From assembly GCF_018304765.1 (NCBI RefSeq), contig NZ_CP072643.1, positions 930,001 to 994,000 on the forward strand: a stretch of 64,000 nucleotides of DNA, read 5' to 3'. Under the pieces are notes generated by a model. That model searched no databases. It saw nothing but the letters and a program-made list of their open reading frames with translations, and had not been told where the DNA came from. Below, piece after piece: positions 1-9,227 of the stretch. This DNA is from Chloracidobacterium sp. N. Its GTDB lineage: Bacteria > Acidobacteriota > Blastocatellia > Chloracidobacteriales > Chloracidobacteriaceae. Each line of letters starts with the position of its first letter. Position 1 is the stretch's first letter. The translations under genes were made by a program, and so were the position numbers.

Positions 1-1
1 A

Positions 2-190
2 GTAGTTGTTGATAGTTACGGCAAACTAGACATATACCTAAACTCTTCTACGGAGTCTATTTATGTTATAGGAGATACGCAGCCAAATGCTCCGATTGTA
101 TTCGAGACTTCTGTCGAAAACGAAAGAAAACTTGAACTCGCTCATCTGATAGCCGAACTCTTGGGTGTTCCAGTAATCGAGAAGACATAA
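2..190 (+). CDS. C-terminal part of an unknown protein (cut by window edge)
   Basis: An open frame runs from the window edge to a TAA at 188-190 and gives the last 62 residues of a protein, ending GVPVIEKT. The composition is strikingly AT-rich compared with the GC-rich DNA that follows from about 200 on. Charged residues and a short predicted beta/alpha pattern are visible, but no family is recognisable from this fragment. The gene is convergent with the CHAT protease gene, whose stop lies 16 bases away. The base composition suggests a recently acquired gene. The 5' part is outside the window. Confidence 0.6.
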   Translation, partial: VVVDSYGKLDIYLNSSTESIYVIGDTQPNAPIVFETSVENERKLELAHLIAELLGVPVIEKT

Positions 191-206
191 ACCATACGGT
201 TTCGGT

Positions 207-3200
207 TCAGCGAGGTGCGTGTGGCGTGCGGTAGAGGGTTATCGAAGACCAGTCGCCGGAGATGACAAACGCTGCCCAATAGTACGGATTCTGCCAGTTG
301 GCCGGGCGTCCGGTTGTCGGCTTGCCGGACGACAACCTGATGGCGCGCTGGGTTTCTTCCGACTGCGGCCGTATGGCTCCGCGTAACAGCCCCAACCGGG
401 CCGCCCGCAGCGCTGCCATCCGGCCTTCACCCCGGCCCAGCCGCCGGTAAAACTCGCCCATCAGGGCGGCCGTCGCCGCATCCGAGACTTTCCACAAACT
501 CATGACCTGCGTCTCCGCTCCGGCCAGCACCAGCGCCCGCCGCAGCCCGTACACCCCTTCCCCCTGGCGCACTTCACCCAGCCCGGTTTCACAGGCCGAA
601 AGCACCACGAGTTGCGTTCCCCGGAGATCGAGTCCGGCGGCTTCGAGCACCGTCAGCACGCCATCTTCACCGGCGCCGCTTTGCCCCTGCTGCACCCCGG
701 CCAGAATCAGACCGGACCGCAGCAAGGGATTTTCCCGGACAGCCGGACGGCTCTCCATAACCAGCCCCAACTCCCGTGATTCCGCCGCGCCCTGTTCGGT
801 CGTGTTTTCGGGGAGGAAAAACCCGTGCGTGCCAATGTGGAGATACAGCGGGGCGTGCATGGCCTTGAGCCGCGACTCCGTTGCCGCCTCGCCCAGAACC
901 ACCTCGGCTTCCTGGAAAGTGCGCTGCAAAAGCTGCGCCTCGCGGCGCGTTCCCGGCAGCGGTGGATACACCACCGTCTGGAAATCCACCGAGCGCATCC
1001 CGTTGGCAGGTTGTCCGGCTGGTTGCTGTGCGGCCTGTTCGCCCAGATCGAAGCGTGGGTCGGCAATGACAAGTCCACGCCGACGCTCAGGAGGGCGTTT
1101 TGCTTCAAGCCGCACAAGGTCACGTCCGCTGGTCAACAGGGTGATGTCGTAACGCTCCACGAGGTAGCGCCCACGTTCGTCCACCAGCGCCTCGAAAGGA
1201 ATGAGGTTGGCGCTCCCGTCCGGCGCAATGAACAGATGTCGGGCCTTGCCCAGCCGTGACCGCACCGGAGCCAGAAGTTGCTCATCCAGCGCCCGCGCCA
1301 GCGGCCGCACATCCGACTGCGGATTGCCCAATGCGCGACGGAAAGCCGCCAGGCGTGTTTCAATGGGTTCAAGCTCGCCCAACTCGATGAACCGGGGCGC
1401 AGGGTCGCCAGCCCGCAGCAGGTAGGCGGCAAGGTGGCGCTTCGGGGCCAGCCGGTCGGTTTGGGACGGGTCGAGCGGGCGGTAGATAACATATTCAATC
1501 AGCGCCGCGTTCTTTGGCAGTGCCGCTTGTACGGCCTCGAATGTCACCGTCTGGAGCTGGGCGCCGAGTTGGGCAAAGCGTTCCCCAAGCTGGCTTTCCA
1601 ACTGCTCGATGGTACGTTCCAGTTGGGCGCGTTCATCCTGGGCCTCCGGTTTTCCGGCAAGCTGGGTCAACCGGTTGCGGGCGGCTTGCAGGTCATCCAG
1701 CACCTGCCGGTCGGCCGCCGTCGCACGGCGACGGAGCGCCGCCGTCTGATTGGCCAACACATCCAGTACCCGTCCCTTGTGGCGCAGGACGGTCAGCAGC
1801 GCCAGCCGCGCCGCCGTGGCCTCCGCCGGGAAATACCGGACCTGCCAGGCAACGGTGAGTTCCGCCAGGTGTCCGGCGCGCTGGGCATAGAGGATTTTCT
1901 GTCGTTCCGAACCCACCACCAGATTGCGCCGGGCGTCGGCTTCCGACAGGTCTGTAGCGCGGGCCAGCCACTCACCCGCCGTCTGCGCCTGACGGCGCGC
2001 CAGATAGAGCAGGGACAGGTGCATCGCCGAGGCCACCAGGTCGGGATGTCCCGGCCCAAGCACCTGCTGCCGAATGCGGAAGCTGCGCTGGTAAAACGAT
2101 TCCGCGCCGGCGTCGTCCCCACGTCGTCGGCTGAGATGCCCCAGATGGTTGAGGATGCTCGCCACCAGCGGGTGCGTCGGGCCGACGGCCTGCTCGGCAA
2201 TGGACAACGCCCGGGTGAAGTCCTGCCCGGCCGCAGCCAGGTTGCCCAGCTCCAGCTCAACCACGCCAAGATTCGCAAGTGTTGAGGCAACGAGTGGATG
2301 CCCCGCGCCAAGGGCTTTTTCACGAATACCCAGCGCCCGCTCAAGCAGGGGCCTGGCCTGGTCCGGGCGGTCCTGCATCCGGTACAGCTCGCCCAGATTG
2401 TTGAGCGCATTGGCAACGAGCGGATGCTGCGGCCCCAGCGCCTTTTCCCAGATGTCCAGAGCGCGCCGGTACAGCGGCTCGGCCGTTGTGTAATCGCCCC
2501 GGTCCCGGTACATGGCGGCGGCGTTGTTCAGCCCGATGGCCAGCTCGGAATGCGCCGGCCCCAGCCTGGCCTCGCAGATGGCAATGGCCCGGCGGTACAG
2601 CGGCTCGGCTGCCGTGTAGTCTCCCTGTACGCGGTACAGCTCCGCCAGATTGCTGGCCGCCGTGGCCACTTCGGGGTGCTCCGGGCCGAAAATGCGTTCA
2701 CGCAGGCTGAGGGCTTCCTGGAAATAGGGTTCCGCGCGCTGGTAATCCCCCTGGTCCTTGTAAAGTAACGCCAGATTGGTCAGCACCGTGGCCACGTAAG
2801 GGTGTTCCCTGCCCAGGGTTTTTTCCCAGATGGCGCGGGCGCGTTGGTACAGCGGCTCGGCCGCCGCGTACCTGCCTTGAGTGCGGTAGAGTTCCGCCAG
2901 GTTGTTGGCCGTTGCCGCCACATCGGGATGCCCGGCACCGAGCGCCTTTTCCCGAATCTCCAGCGCCCGCCGATACAGCGGCTCGGCCGCCGCATAATCA
3001 CCCTTGGTCTTGTAAAAAAGCGCCACGTTGTTAAGCACCATCGCCAGTTCGGGATGCTCCGGCCCGCGGACGTTCTCGATGATCTCCAGCGCCCGGCGGT
3101 ACAGCGGCTCGGCCGCCTGGTAGTTCCCCCGCAGCCGGTAAAACATCGCCAGATTCGCCAGACTCTGCGCCACTTCAGGATGTTCCGCGCCGAAATGCTG

Positions 3201-3548
3201 CTCGCGCAGCGACAGGGCGCGCCGCAGCGCGGCTTCAGCTTCGGGCATCTGCTTGAAGGCCTGCGCCACACCAAGGGCATTGTAGGCGCGCGCCACCAGC
3301 GCCGGCGGGACACCTTCCCGGCCACCGGACCGGGCTGCTTCACTTGCCGTCACGGCTTCCTGTGCCGTCCGCAGGGCGGCGTCATACTGCCCGGCCTGAA
3401 TGAGGGCGTCGGCTTTCTGCACCAGGGTTTCAATGGATTGCCCGGTGGGGTCGGAAGGGTTCTGGGCCGCGGCGGGTGCGGCCACGCTCAGCAGGCCGGT
3501 CGCCAGCCAGAAGGCGGTGAGCAGAGTTCGGGCAGACGGGATGCGCAT
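207..3548 (-). CDS. Secreted TPR-CHAT domain protease-like protein
   Basis: This 1113-residue protein begins with a signal peptide (MRIPSARTLL to about residue 29, AAPAAAQ). About ten tandem 42-residue TPR units of the kinesin-light-chain type follow (residues 104-523; each has AEPLYRRAL and a G-x-x-HP turn). The C-terminal CHAT (caspase HetF-associated) domain keeps both catalytic motifs: GTHGFF with His near residue 908, and SACETG with Cys near 986. CHAT domains are clan CD cysteine peptidases, so proteolytic activity is likely but the substrate is unknown. The start at 3548 is chosen because a GGAGG lies upstream and a signal peptide follows; the longer frame runs into the kinase gene. 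It is the last gene of the sigma factor-kinase run. Confidence 0.9.
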   Translation of the reverse strand: MRIPSARTLLTAFWLATGLLSVAAPAAAQNPSDPTGQSIETLVQKADALIQAGQYDAALRTAQEAVTASEAARSGGREGVPPALVARAYNALGVAQAFKQMPEAEAALRRALSLREQHFGAEHPEVAQSLANLAMFYRLRGNYQAAEPLYRRALEIIENVRGPEHPELAMVLNNVALFYKTKGDYAAAEPLYRRALEIREKALGAGHPDVAATANNLAELYRTQGRYAAAEPLYQRARAIWEKTLGREHPYVATVLTNLALLYKDQGDYQRAEPYFQEALSLRERIFGPEHPEVATAASNLAELYRVQGDYTAAEPLYRRAIAICEARLGPAHSELAIGLNNAAAMYRDRGDYTTAEPLYRRALDIWEKALGPQHPLVANALNNLGELYRMQDRPDQARPLLERALGIREKALGAGHPLVASTLANLGVVELELGNLAAAGQDFTRALSIAEQAVGPTHPLVASILNHLGHLSRRRGDDAGAESFYQRSFRIRQQVLGPGHPDLVASAMHLSLLYLARRQAQTAGEWLARATDLSEADARRNLVVGSERQKILYAQRAGHLAELTVAWQVRYFPAEATAARLALLTVLRHKGRVLDVLANQTAALRRRATAADRQVLDDLQAARNRLTQLAGKPEAQDERAQLERTIEQLESQLGERFAQLGAQLQTVTFEAVQAALPKNAALIEYVIYRPLDPSQTDRLAPKRHLAAYLLRAGDPAPRFIELGELEPIETRLAAFRRALGNPQSDVRPLARALDEQLLAPVRSRLGKARHLFIAPDGSANLIPFEALVDERGRYLVERYDITLLTSGRDLVRLEAKRPPERRRGLVIADPRFDLGEQAAQQPAGQPANGMRSVDFQTVVYPPLPGTRREAQLLQRTFQEAEVVLGEAATESRLKAMHAPLYLHIGTHGFFLPENTTEQGAAESRELGLVMESRPAVRENPLLRSGLILAGVQQGQSGAGEDGVLTVLEAAGLDLRGTQLVVLSACETGLGEVRQGEGVYGLRRALVLAGAETQVMSLWKVSDAATAALMGEFYRRLGRGEGRMAALRAARLGLLRGAIRPQSEETQRAIRLSSGKPTTGRPANWQNPYYWAAFVISGDWSSITLYRTPHAPR
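1980..3239 (-). repeat. Ten tandem 126-bp TPR-coding repeats
   Basis: The DNA repeats with a 126-base period, matching the 42-residue TPR units of the CHAT protein. Neighbouring units share long stretches of sequence (for example the segment encoding AAEPLYRRALEI). Such repeats can recombine and could vary in number between strains. Confidence 0.85.
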
Positions 3549-3612
3549 GGGGGGGCCTCCACAGGAAATTGCAGCCTGTGCGATGGGTGACAAGTTCAGA
3601 TCGGACGCAGCT

Positions 3613-5529
3613 TTAGTGGCGTACAATGACTTCACACACTGCCGGGTCGGTTCCGGGAGGGACTCTGATCTGGCGTTGTGTGTCTTCAATGATGACCTGG
3701 GCCTTTGGCGCGAAGCGTTCGACGAGTGTGGCCAGTTCCCGTTGCTGGGCGGCGGACAGCGCCTGTCCCGGACGCAGTCCGTCAAACACCGTCAGTCTGG
3801 CTCCCGACAGCACCAGGGTGAAGCGTGTGGCCGCCGTGCGCGCCAGACCAATCGAGGCATCTTTGGGAAAAACAAGCGGATAGCCCACGGCAGAAGGTTC
3901 ATCCGGGACACGGAACGCCGACAACTGGCCGTTGGAAGGTGCGAAAAGGTAGAGGTAGCCGGACTGGTGCGGCGTCAGGTGAAAGACGATGTCCTTGCCC
4001 GGCGGGACGACCTCCTCCGGGCGCAGGAAGCCGGCACCCTGCTGCGGACTGCCGGGCGTCACGAGTTCGATGTTGCAGGTCAGCGCGCTGGCGGCTGCCG
4101 GCGGCGCCGGCAATGACGGGGCCCCAGCGGCGGCCGTCATTTTGCCTTTGGTCGGTGCATCCCACCACCACAGCAGGGCGCTGCCGGCCGCGATCAGCAG
4201 CACCAGAACGCCTGCCGTCACAGCCATGCGCTCCAGCGCCCGTTCCCGTGGGGAAGGGGCCGGCGGTGGTGTCTCGGCCGTGGTGGTCGAGGTGGGGATG
4301 GCCGACTCGTCCAGCGTGGCGGCCTCGCCGGCGGGAGGCAGATTGGAAAGCGAAATCGTCGGTTCCTCTTCCACCGCGCGCAGTGACGCTTCCTGTTTTG
4401 CTGAAAGCTCCAGAGCGTGCAGAAAAGCCTGGACGAAATCTTCGGCGCTGGCGTACCGCTGACCGGCATCGTAAGCCAGTGCCTTGCGCAGCACCTGTTC
4501 GACTTCTTCATCGAGGTCAGGACGGCGCTGGCGCAGGTGCTGGCCGAAACCGGCGCGCTGCAGGGTGGTCATGGACTGGATGGCACTGCGCAGGTTGGAC
4601 TGGGCCGGCTTGTAGGGCCGCTCCCCGGCCAGCAGTTCGTAGGCAATGATGCCCAGGGCGTAAATGTCCGTCGCAGCCGAGCACCCGCTGGCAAGGATTT
4701 GCTCCGGGGCCATGTAGGGCAACGTGCCCACCAGACCATCCGGGCCGTCCTGTTTCACGGCCGAGTTCGCCACCTTGGCGATGCCGAAGTCAATCAGCTT
4801 GACGTGCAGCGCCTCATCGCCGAGGTCTTCGAGCATGACGTTTTCGGGCTTCAGGTCGCGGTGATAGACGCCTTCCCGATGGGCGGCGCTCAACGCCCGG
4901 CCAATCTGCGATACAACCCCGGCGACTTCGGCCAGCGACAGCCTGCGCCGCTGCATCACGGCCCGGAGCGTCTCGCCACGGACGTATTCCATGACGAAAT
5001 ATGACTGCCCGGAAAGCAGCCGGCCGCGGTCCAGAACCTTCACCACACCCGGATGGGAAATGCGGGCCAGGGCTTCGCTTTCACTCTCAAACATCCGTTG
5101 GGCGAGCGGTTCGCCCTGCTGGTTTTCGAGAAGGACCTTGACGACGACCAGCCGCCCATGGAGTTGCTGGTCACGGGCCAGATAGACGATGCCGTTGCCA
5201 CCGCGCCCCAGTTCCCGCTCCACCACGTAGCGGTCGCTGACACTCGTGCCGCGCGCCTGCTGTCCCGTGTCCAGATGGAAGAAGGATTGCGTCTGGAGCA
5301 CGGCCTGCTCGGTGGGCAAATCCTCCAGGTCTTCCAGCCCGGACGCCCGGAACGGCTCCTCGATAAAACTCTGCGCCGAAGGGTGTACCCGCAGAAGGGA
5401 CTCAACTTCCCGGCGCAGGGTGTCGTCCCCGGCGCAGAGCGCCGACAGCAGGCCGGCCTGCTGGTCAGACGGTGACTCGATGACCTGATTGAAAATTTCC
5501 GTTACCCGCTGGTATTGCTCTGGTGTCAT
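3613..5529 (-). CDS. Membrane-anchored Ser/Thr protein kinase with DUF4384-like tail
   Basis: This is a 638-residue Hanks-type kinase. Visible motifs are the glycine-rich loop GRGGNG (108-113), the catalytic Lys131, HRDLKPEN (223-230), DFG (247-249) and APE (274-276), so all catalytic residues are present. A Pro-rich linker and one transmembrane helix (about 435-456) follow. An extracytoplasmic region then contains a GYLYLFAPSNGQL segment resembling DUF4384. The ATG at 5529 overlaps the stop of the sigma factor gene (ATGA), which implies translational coupling. The kinase probably senses an envelope signal and phosphorylates cytoplasmic targets; the targets cannot be read from the sequence. 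Confidence 0.92.
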   Translation of the reverse strand: MTPEQYQRVTEIFNQVIESPSDQQAGLLSALCAGDDTLRREVESLLRVHPSAQSFIEEPFRASGLEDLEDLPTEQAVLQTQSFFHLDTGQQARGTSVSDRYVVERELGRGGNGIVYLARDQQLHGRLVVVKVLLENQQGEPLAQRMFESESEALARISHPGVVKVLDRGRLLSGQSYFVMEYVRGETLRAVMQRRRLSLAEVAGVVSQIGRALSAAHREGVYHRDLKPENVMLEDLGDEALHVKLIDFGIAKVANSAVKQDGPDGLVGTLPYMAPEQILASGCSAATDIYALGIIAYELLAGERPYKPAQSNLRSAIQSMTTLQRAGFGQHLRQRRPDLDEEVEQVLRKALAYDAGQRYASAEDFVQAFLHALELSAKQEASLRAVEEEPTISLSNLPPAGEAATLDESAIPTSTTTAETPPPAPSPRERALERMAVTAGVLVLLIAAGSALLWWWDAPTKGKMTAAAGAPSLPAPPAAASALTCNIELVTPGSPQQGAGFLRPEEVVPPGKDIVFHLTPHQSGYLYLFAPSNGQLSAFRVPDEPSAVGYPLVFPKDASIGLARTAATRFTLVLSGARLTVFDGLRPGQALSAAQQRELATLVERFAPKAQVIIEDTQRQIRVPPGTDPAVCEVIVRH

Positions 5530-6122
5530 GGCCGCTCTCCCCCGCAGGCCGCTTCGCGCGCCGGACGCAACTCCCGATACAGAAACGTCTTGGCCATGGC
5601 CCACTCCCGCTTGACCGTAATGGCGGAAATACCCAGCGCCTCGGCCGTGGCCTCGACGGTCAATCCACTGAAAAAGCGCAGCTCCACGATGCGGCACTGC
5701 CGGGGCGCGAGGGCTTCGAGCTTGCCCAGGGCTTCGTCGAGCGCCAGCACATCCACTGCGCCGCCGGATGGTTCCGGCGCTGCCAGGTCCGGCATCACAT
5801 CCAGCGTGATGATGACGTGCTCGCCACCGCGCCGTTGCCGTTGCCGCCGCCGGACGTGGTCCACCAGGATGCGCCGCATAAGCTGGGCGGCAATCGCAAA
5901 GAAGTGCGTGCGGTTGCGCCAGTTGGTGCGCTCCTGCTGGGTGAGTCGCAGGTACGCTTCATTGACGAGCGCCGTCGGCTGAAGCGTATGACCGACGGCT
6001 TCCCGGCGCATGGCGCGGACGGCAATGCGCCGCAGTTCTGCATAAACAACCGGCATCAGGCGCGCCAGGGCGCTTTCATCTCCGGCCTGCCAGGCATTGA
6101 GAAGTTGCGTGATGTCCCCCAT
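5526..6122 (-). CDS. ECF-type RNA polymerase sigma factor (TIGR02999-like)
   Basis: The 198-residue protein shows the sigma region 2 pattern (PVVYAELRRIA, ALVNEAYLRL, FFAIAAQLMRRILVDH) and a region 4 helix-turn-helix (LTVEATAEALGISAITVKREW). It resembles the ECF subgroup common in Acidobacteria and Planctomycetes, where it is often next to a Ser/Thr kinase, as here. No anti-sigma gene is adjacent. The shared ATGA with the kinase gene suggests the two proteins are made in proportion. Confidence 0.9.
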   Translation of the reverse strand: MGDITQLLNAWQAGDESALARLMPVVYAELRRIAVRAMRREAVGHTLQPTALVNEAYLRLTQQERTNWRNRTHFFAIAAQLMRRILVDHVRRRQRQRRGGEHVIITLDVMPDLAAPEPSGGAVDVLALDEALGKLEALAPRQCRIVELRFFSGLTVEATAEALGISAITVKREWAMAKTFLYRELRPAREAACGGERP

Positions 6123-6200
6123 ACAAACCTGCCGGTCAGGTCACACGTCGGCGTGGGTTCACCGTGGCTTTCACCCTCTGCCAGCACCCTTCACGTGCAT

Positions 6201-7043
6201 TCACTGTTTGACGAGTTCAAGTCCCACGACCAGGGCATCCGCCGCCGACTCACTCAGATGGATGACCGATGGGGCTGCCACATTGGGGCGCAGGCCGATT
6301 TCGCGGGTGATCGCCAGCGCCTCGTCGGGAGACTGGAGGCGTCCCAGTTCCTGCCGCACAATCGTGCGCTTGACCGGCTGTTCCATGGCTGTCTCGACTC
6401 GTGCCCAGACGTTGCCCGGAGGCGTCCAGACTTCCTGCCCGGACTGACGTACGGCCTGGATGAGCCGTTCATTGGTTGGCACATCCGGCAGTGGTGACCG
6501 CGATAGCACGAAGAAGATTTTTTCGCGTACTTCGCCCGGTGTCAGAAAGGCAAACCACTGGGCTTCGGGGTCAGGTTCCTTGGCCGAGGGAATCTGGTAA
6601 GGCACATGCCCCTGGATGAAGTTGTCGCCGTTTTGCAGCCGCGCGTGCGGGTAAATCATCCGCAGTGCGCCTTTGGAATCAGCATTGAAAACGTAGAGGT
6701 AAGCATCCTGGTTGGCTTCCACCACGAAGCGGATTTCATCGCCCGTATTGAAAACCCGCCGGGGATCAACCCGCTCCGGGCGTCCCTGCGAATTCCTGGC
6801 ATAGAGCGTGTAACCCAGGCCGAGTGGCTCCAGGCTGGCGGGAGGGGTTGGACGGTTTTTCGGCGATTTGTTGCGGGCCACAACCGGGCGCGTCTGCTTG
6901 ACGGACGTTGGGCGCGTACGGATGAAGGCATCGCGGACTTGATCATCGCCTCCCGGCCCGGACTGCGCCAACAGAAACCCACCAGCAGACAGGGCCGCCA
7001 CGATGAAGAGACCGGCTTTGACAGAGACTTTTGCAACCGACAT
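6201..7043 (-). CDS. Exported DUF4384 protein
   Basis: This 280-residue protein starts with a hydrophobic signal (AKVSVKAGLFIVAALSAGGFLLA). It carries a DUF4384-type domain with NQDAYLYVFNADSKGALRMIYP, the same segment type found in the C-terminal part of the kinase encoded 0.7 kb downstream. Function is unknown; DUF4384 domains are commonly attached to kinases and caspase-like proteins and are thought to be extracellular sensor or adaptor modules. The ATG at 7043 is preferred over an upstream in-frame start because it places the signal peptide at the N terminus. It is 78 bases ahead of the sigma factor gene on the same strand and is probably co-transcribed with it. Confidence 0.75.
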   Translation of the reverse strand: MSVAKVSVKAGLFIVAALSAGGFLLAQSGPGGDDQVRDAFIRTRPTSVKQTRPVVARNKSPKNRPTPPASLEPLGLGYTLYARNSQGRPERVDPRRVFNTGDEIRFVVEANQDAYLYVFNADSKGALRMIYPHARLQNGDNFIQGHVPYQIPSAKEPDPEAQWFAFLTPGEVREKIFFVLSRSPLPDVPTNERLIQAVRQSGQEVWTPPGNVWARVETAMEQPVKRTIVRQELGRLQSPDEALAITREIGLRPNVAAPSVIHLSESAADALVVGLELVKQ

Positions 7044-7261
7044 AGGGATAAACCTGCCTTTCCAGGGGGAAGTGGTTTGTACCTCATGACGCGATGTTTG
7101 ACCGGAAACAGTATCACGGGCCGGTGAAAAGCATAGGGAGGGCGCTGACCGTTGCAGCCGACGTTTGGCGGTCAATTGACGGAACTGCGCCTGTCCGACT
7201 AAGTTACGCCAGCTTCAACCTGGCCCGGTCGCCACAGTTTCGCGCCACACTCGTAAACCCG

Positions 7262-7936
7262 ATGACGAACCCCCACGCCGCGAAAATGGATGCGATGTAT
7301 CGGCGGCAGCGATACATCTACGATCTGTCCCGCAAATACTTCCTGTTTGGACGTGATCGGCTGCTGGCCCGGCTGCCGGTGCGCCCGGCTGCCCGCGTCC
7401 TTGAAATCGGCTGCGGCACGGCGCGCAATCTGGTGATTCTGGCCGGTCGGCATCCCCAGGCGCAGTTCTATGGCCTTGACATCTCGAATGAAATGCTGCG
7501 CTCGGCGCGTGCCAACATCCGCCGCCGCCGCCTGGAGAACGTCACCGTGGCACTGGCCGCGGCCGAAGCGCCTGACCACCACCGATTGTTTGGTCTCGAA
7601 GCGCCGTTTGATGTCGCCTTTTTTTCCTATTCGCTCTCGATGATTCCTGACTGGCAGGCGGCGCTGGCAACGGCGTTGGCCAGCGTCCGTCCGGGCGGCT
7701 GTCTGGCCGTGGTGGATTTCTGGGACCAGAAAGAATTGCCGGTGTGGTTTGAAAAAGTCCTGACGGCGTGGGTGCGGCGCTTCGATGTGACGCCACGCCC
7801 CGAAATCCTCGATGCGCTGGCGGCCCGCCGTGACCGGGGCGAGGGAAAACTCACCGTCGAATCCGTCGGCGGACGCTACGCTTTCATTGCGCTCTTTGAG
7901 ACGGCCGTTCCCGGCGCTGCCGGGGCGGTTTCCTGA
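7262..7936 (+). CDS. btaB: BtaB-like SAM methyltransferase (betaine lipid N-trimethylation)
   Basis: This is a class I SAM-dependent methyltransferase of about 224 residues. It has glycine motif LEIGCGTARN, acidic motif GLDISNEML and the later VRPGGCLAVVDFW. Order and spacing fit BtaB, which adds three methyl groups to diacylglyceryl homoserine. It lies just upstream of a BtaA homologue on the same strand, which supports the assignment. The start is uncertain: ATG 7262 is used; a longer frame begins at 7094 and a shorter one at 7286. It is divergent from the DUF4384 gene. Confidence 0.8.
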   Translation: MTNPHAAKMDAMYRRQRYIYDLSRKYFLFGRDRLLARLPVRPAARVLEIGCGTARNLVILAGRHPQAQFYGLDISNEMLRSARANIRRRRLENVTVALAAAEAPDHHRLFGLEAPFDVAFFSYSLSMIPDWQAALATALASVRPGGCLAVVDFWDQKELPVWFEKVLTAWVRRFDVTPRPEILDALAARRDRGEGKLTVESVGGRYAFIALFETAVPGAAGAVS

Positions 7937-7971
7937 TCCTGAAAACAACTCCCCTTGTGAGGCATTCATTC

Positions 7972-9198
7972 GTGGCAACCGATACGGCCCAACTGCTGCG
8001 CGCCGCCGTTCACCAAAGCCCCATCACCTCAAAGCAGGGCCTGCTGGAACGGCTTTTTACGGCGTACTTCGATGCGTTCGTCTATAACCAAATCTGGGAA
8101 GACCCACGGGTTGACCTGGCGGCGCTGGAACTCACGCCCGAAAGCCGCATCCTGACGATTTCTTCCGGCGGCTGTAACGTTCTCAACTACCTGATTCACG
8201 GTCCGGCACAGATAACGGCGATTGATCTGAACCGCTACCACTTGGCACTGCTGCGGTTGAAGCTGGCGGCCGTGCGCCATCTGCCTGACCACGAGACGTT
8301 CTTTCGCATGTTTGGGGAAGCCAATGACCCACGCAACGTCAGGGCGTACGACACCTATCTGAGCGCACACCTGGACGGGGCCGCGCGGGACTTCTGGGAA
8401 GGGCTGACGATGTTCGGCAAGCGGCGCATCCACTTTTTCGCCGACAACCTGTACGACCACGCCCGCAATGGCTTCTACCTGCGCTTCCTCGAAAAACTCG
8501 CCCACCTGATAGGCATTTACCCGGACCGCATGGTGCACGTCACCGACCCGGACGAACGCGCCCGCGTCTTTGATGCCACCATTGGGCGTTACTTCGACCA
8601 CTGGCTGGTACGCCTGCTCTCCAAGCTGCCCTTCATCGTCTTTGGCTTGGGGATTCCACCCCGGCAGTACGAAGCCATGCGCCGTGAAACGCCGGAGAAC
8701 ATCCTGGCGATGTACCGCCGGCGCGTCCGGCGCTTCATCTGCGATTTTCCCATCGAGGAAAACTACTTTGCCTGGCAGGCGCTGGCGCGGCGCTACGATA
8801 CCGAACACTGCCGGGCGATTCCCGAATACCTCAGAGCCGAACACTTCGGGACGCTGCGCGCCAACATTTCGCGGGTCACGACCGAGGTGACTTCGCTGAC
8901 GGACCACCTGCGCCGGCAGCCGGCCGGGGCTTACGACCGGTTTGTGTTTCTCGATGCCCAGGACTGGATGAAAGACGAGGAAATTGCCGCCCTGTGGCGG
9001 GAGGTGCTGCGGGTGGCCCCGGCCGGTTCGCGGATCATCTTCCGTACGGCCCCGGAAACTTCGCCGGTGGAACAGGCGCTTCCGCCGGAGCTGCGGGCGC
9101 GCGTGCGCTACGAACGGGAACGCTCGGCTGAGTTGTTCACACAGGACCGCTGCGCCATTTACGGCGGTTTTCACCTGTACGTCGTCAACGAAGCCTGA
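7972..9198 (+). CDS. btaA: BtaA: SAM:diacylglycerol 3-amino-3-carboxypropyltransferase (DUF3419)
   Basis: The protein has about 408 residues. Recognisable family segments are NQIWEDPRVD, a glycine-rich SSGGCNVLNYL and DLNRYHLALLRLKLAA, typical of DUF3419/BtaA proteins. BtaA transfers the 3-amino-3-carboxypropyl group of SAM to diacylglycerol to make diacylglyceryl homoserine, which BtaB then methylates to the betaine lipid DGTS. The GTG at 7972 is chosen because GAGG lies nine bases upstream; another GTG at 7957 is in frame. With btaB it forms a two-gene unit. Betaine lipids let cells replace phospholipids, often under phosphate limitation, but no Pho box was identified here. Confidence 0.88.
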   Translation: MATDTAQLLRAAVHQSPITSKQGLLERLFTAYFDAFVYNQIWEDPRVDLAALELTPESRILTISSGGCNVLNYLIHGPAQITAIDLNRYHLALLRLKLAAVRHLPDHETFFRMFGEANDPRNVRAYDTYLSAHLDGAARDFWEGLTMFGKRRIHFFADNLYDHARNGFYLRFLEKLAHLIGIYPDRMVHVTDPDERARVFDATIGRYFDHWLVRLLSKLPFIVFGLGIPPRQYEAMRRETPENILAMYRRRVRRFICDFPIEENYFAWQALARRYDTEHCRAIPEYLRAEHFGTLRANISRVTTEVTSLTDHLRRQPAGAYDRFVFLDAQDWMKDEEIAALWREVLRVAPAGSRIIFRTAPETSPVEQALPPELRARVRYERERSAELFTQDRCAIYGGFHLYVVNEA

Positions 9199-9227
9199 GC
9201 GCCGCCCTTTACCCTCGGGCAGAAGGT

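Noticed and set aside
1980-3239. Regular repeats considered as a CRISPR array
   Set aside because: The 126-bp period codes TPR units in one open frame; there are no unique spacers.
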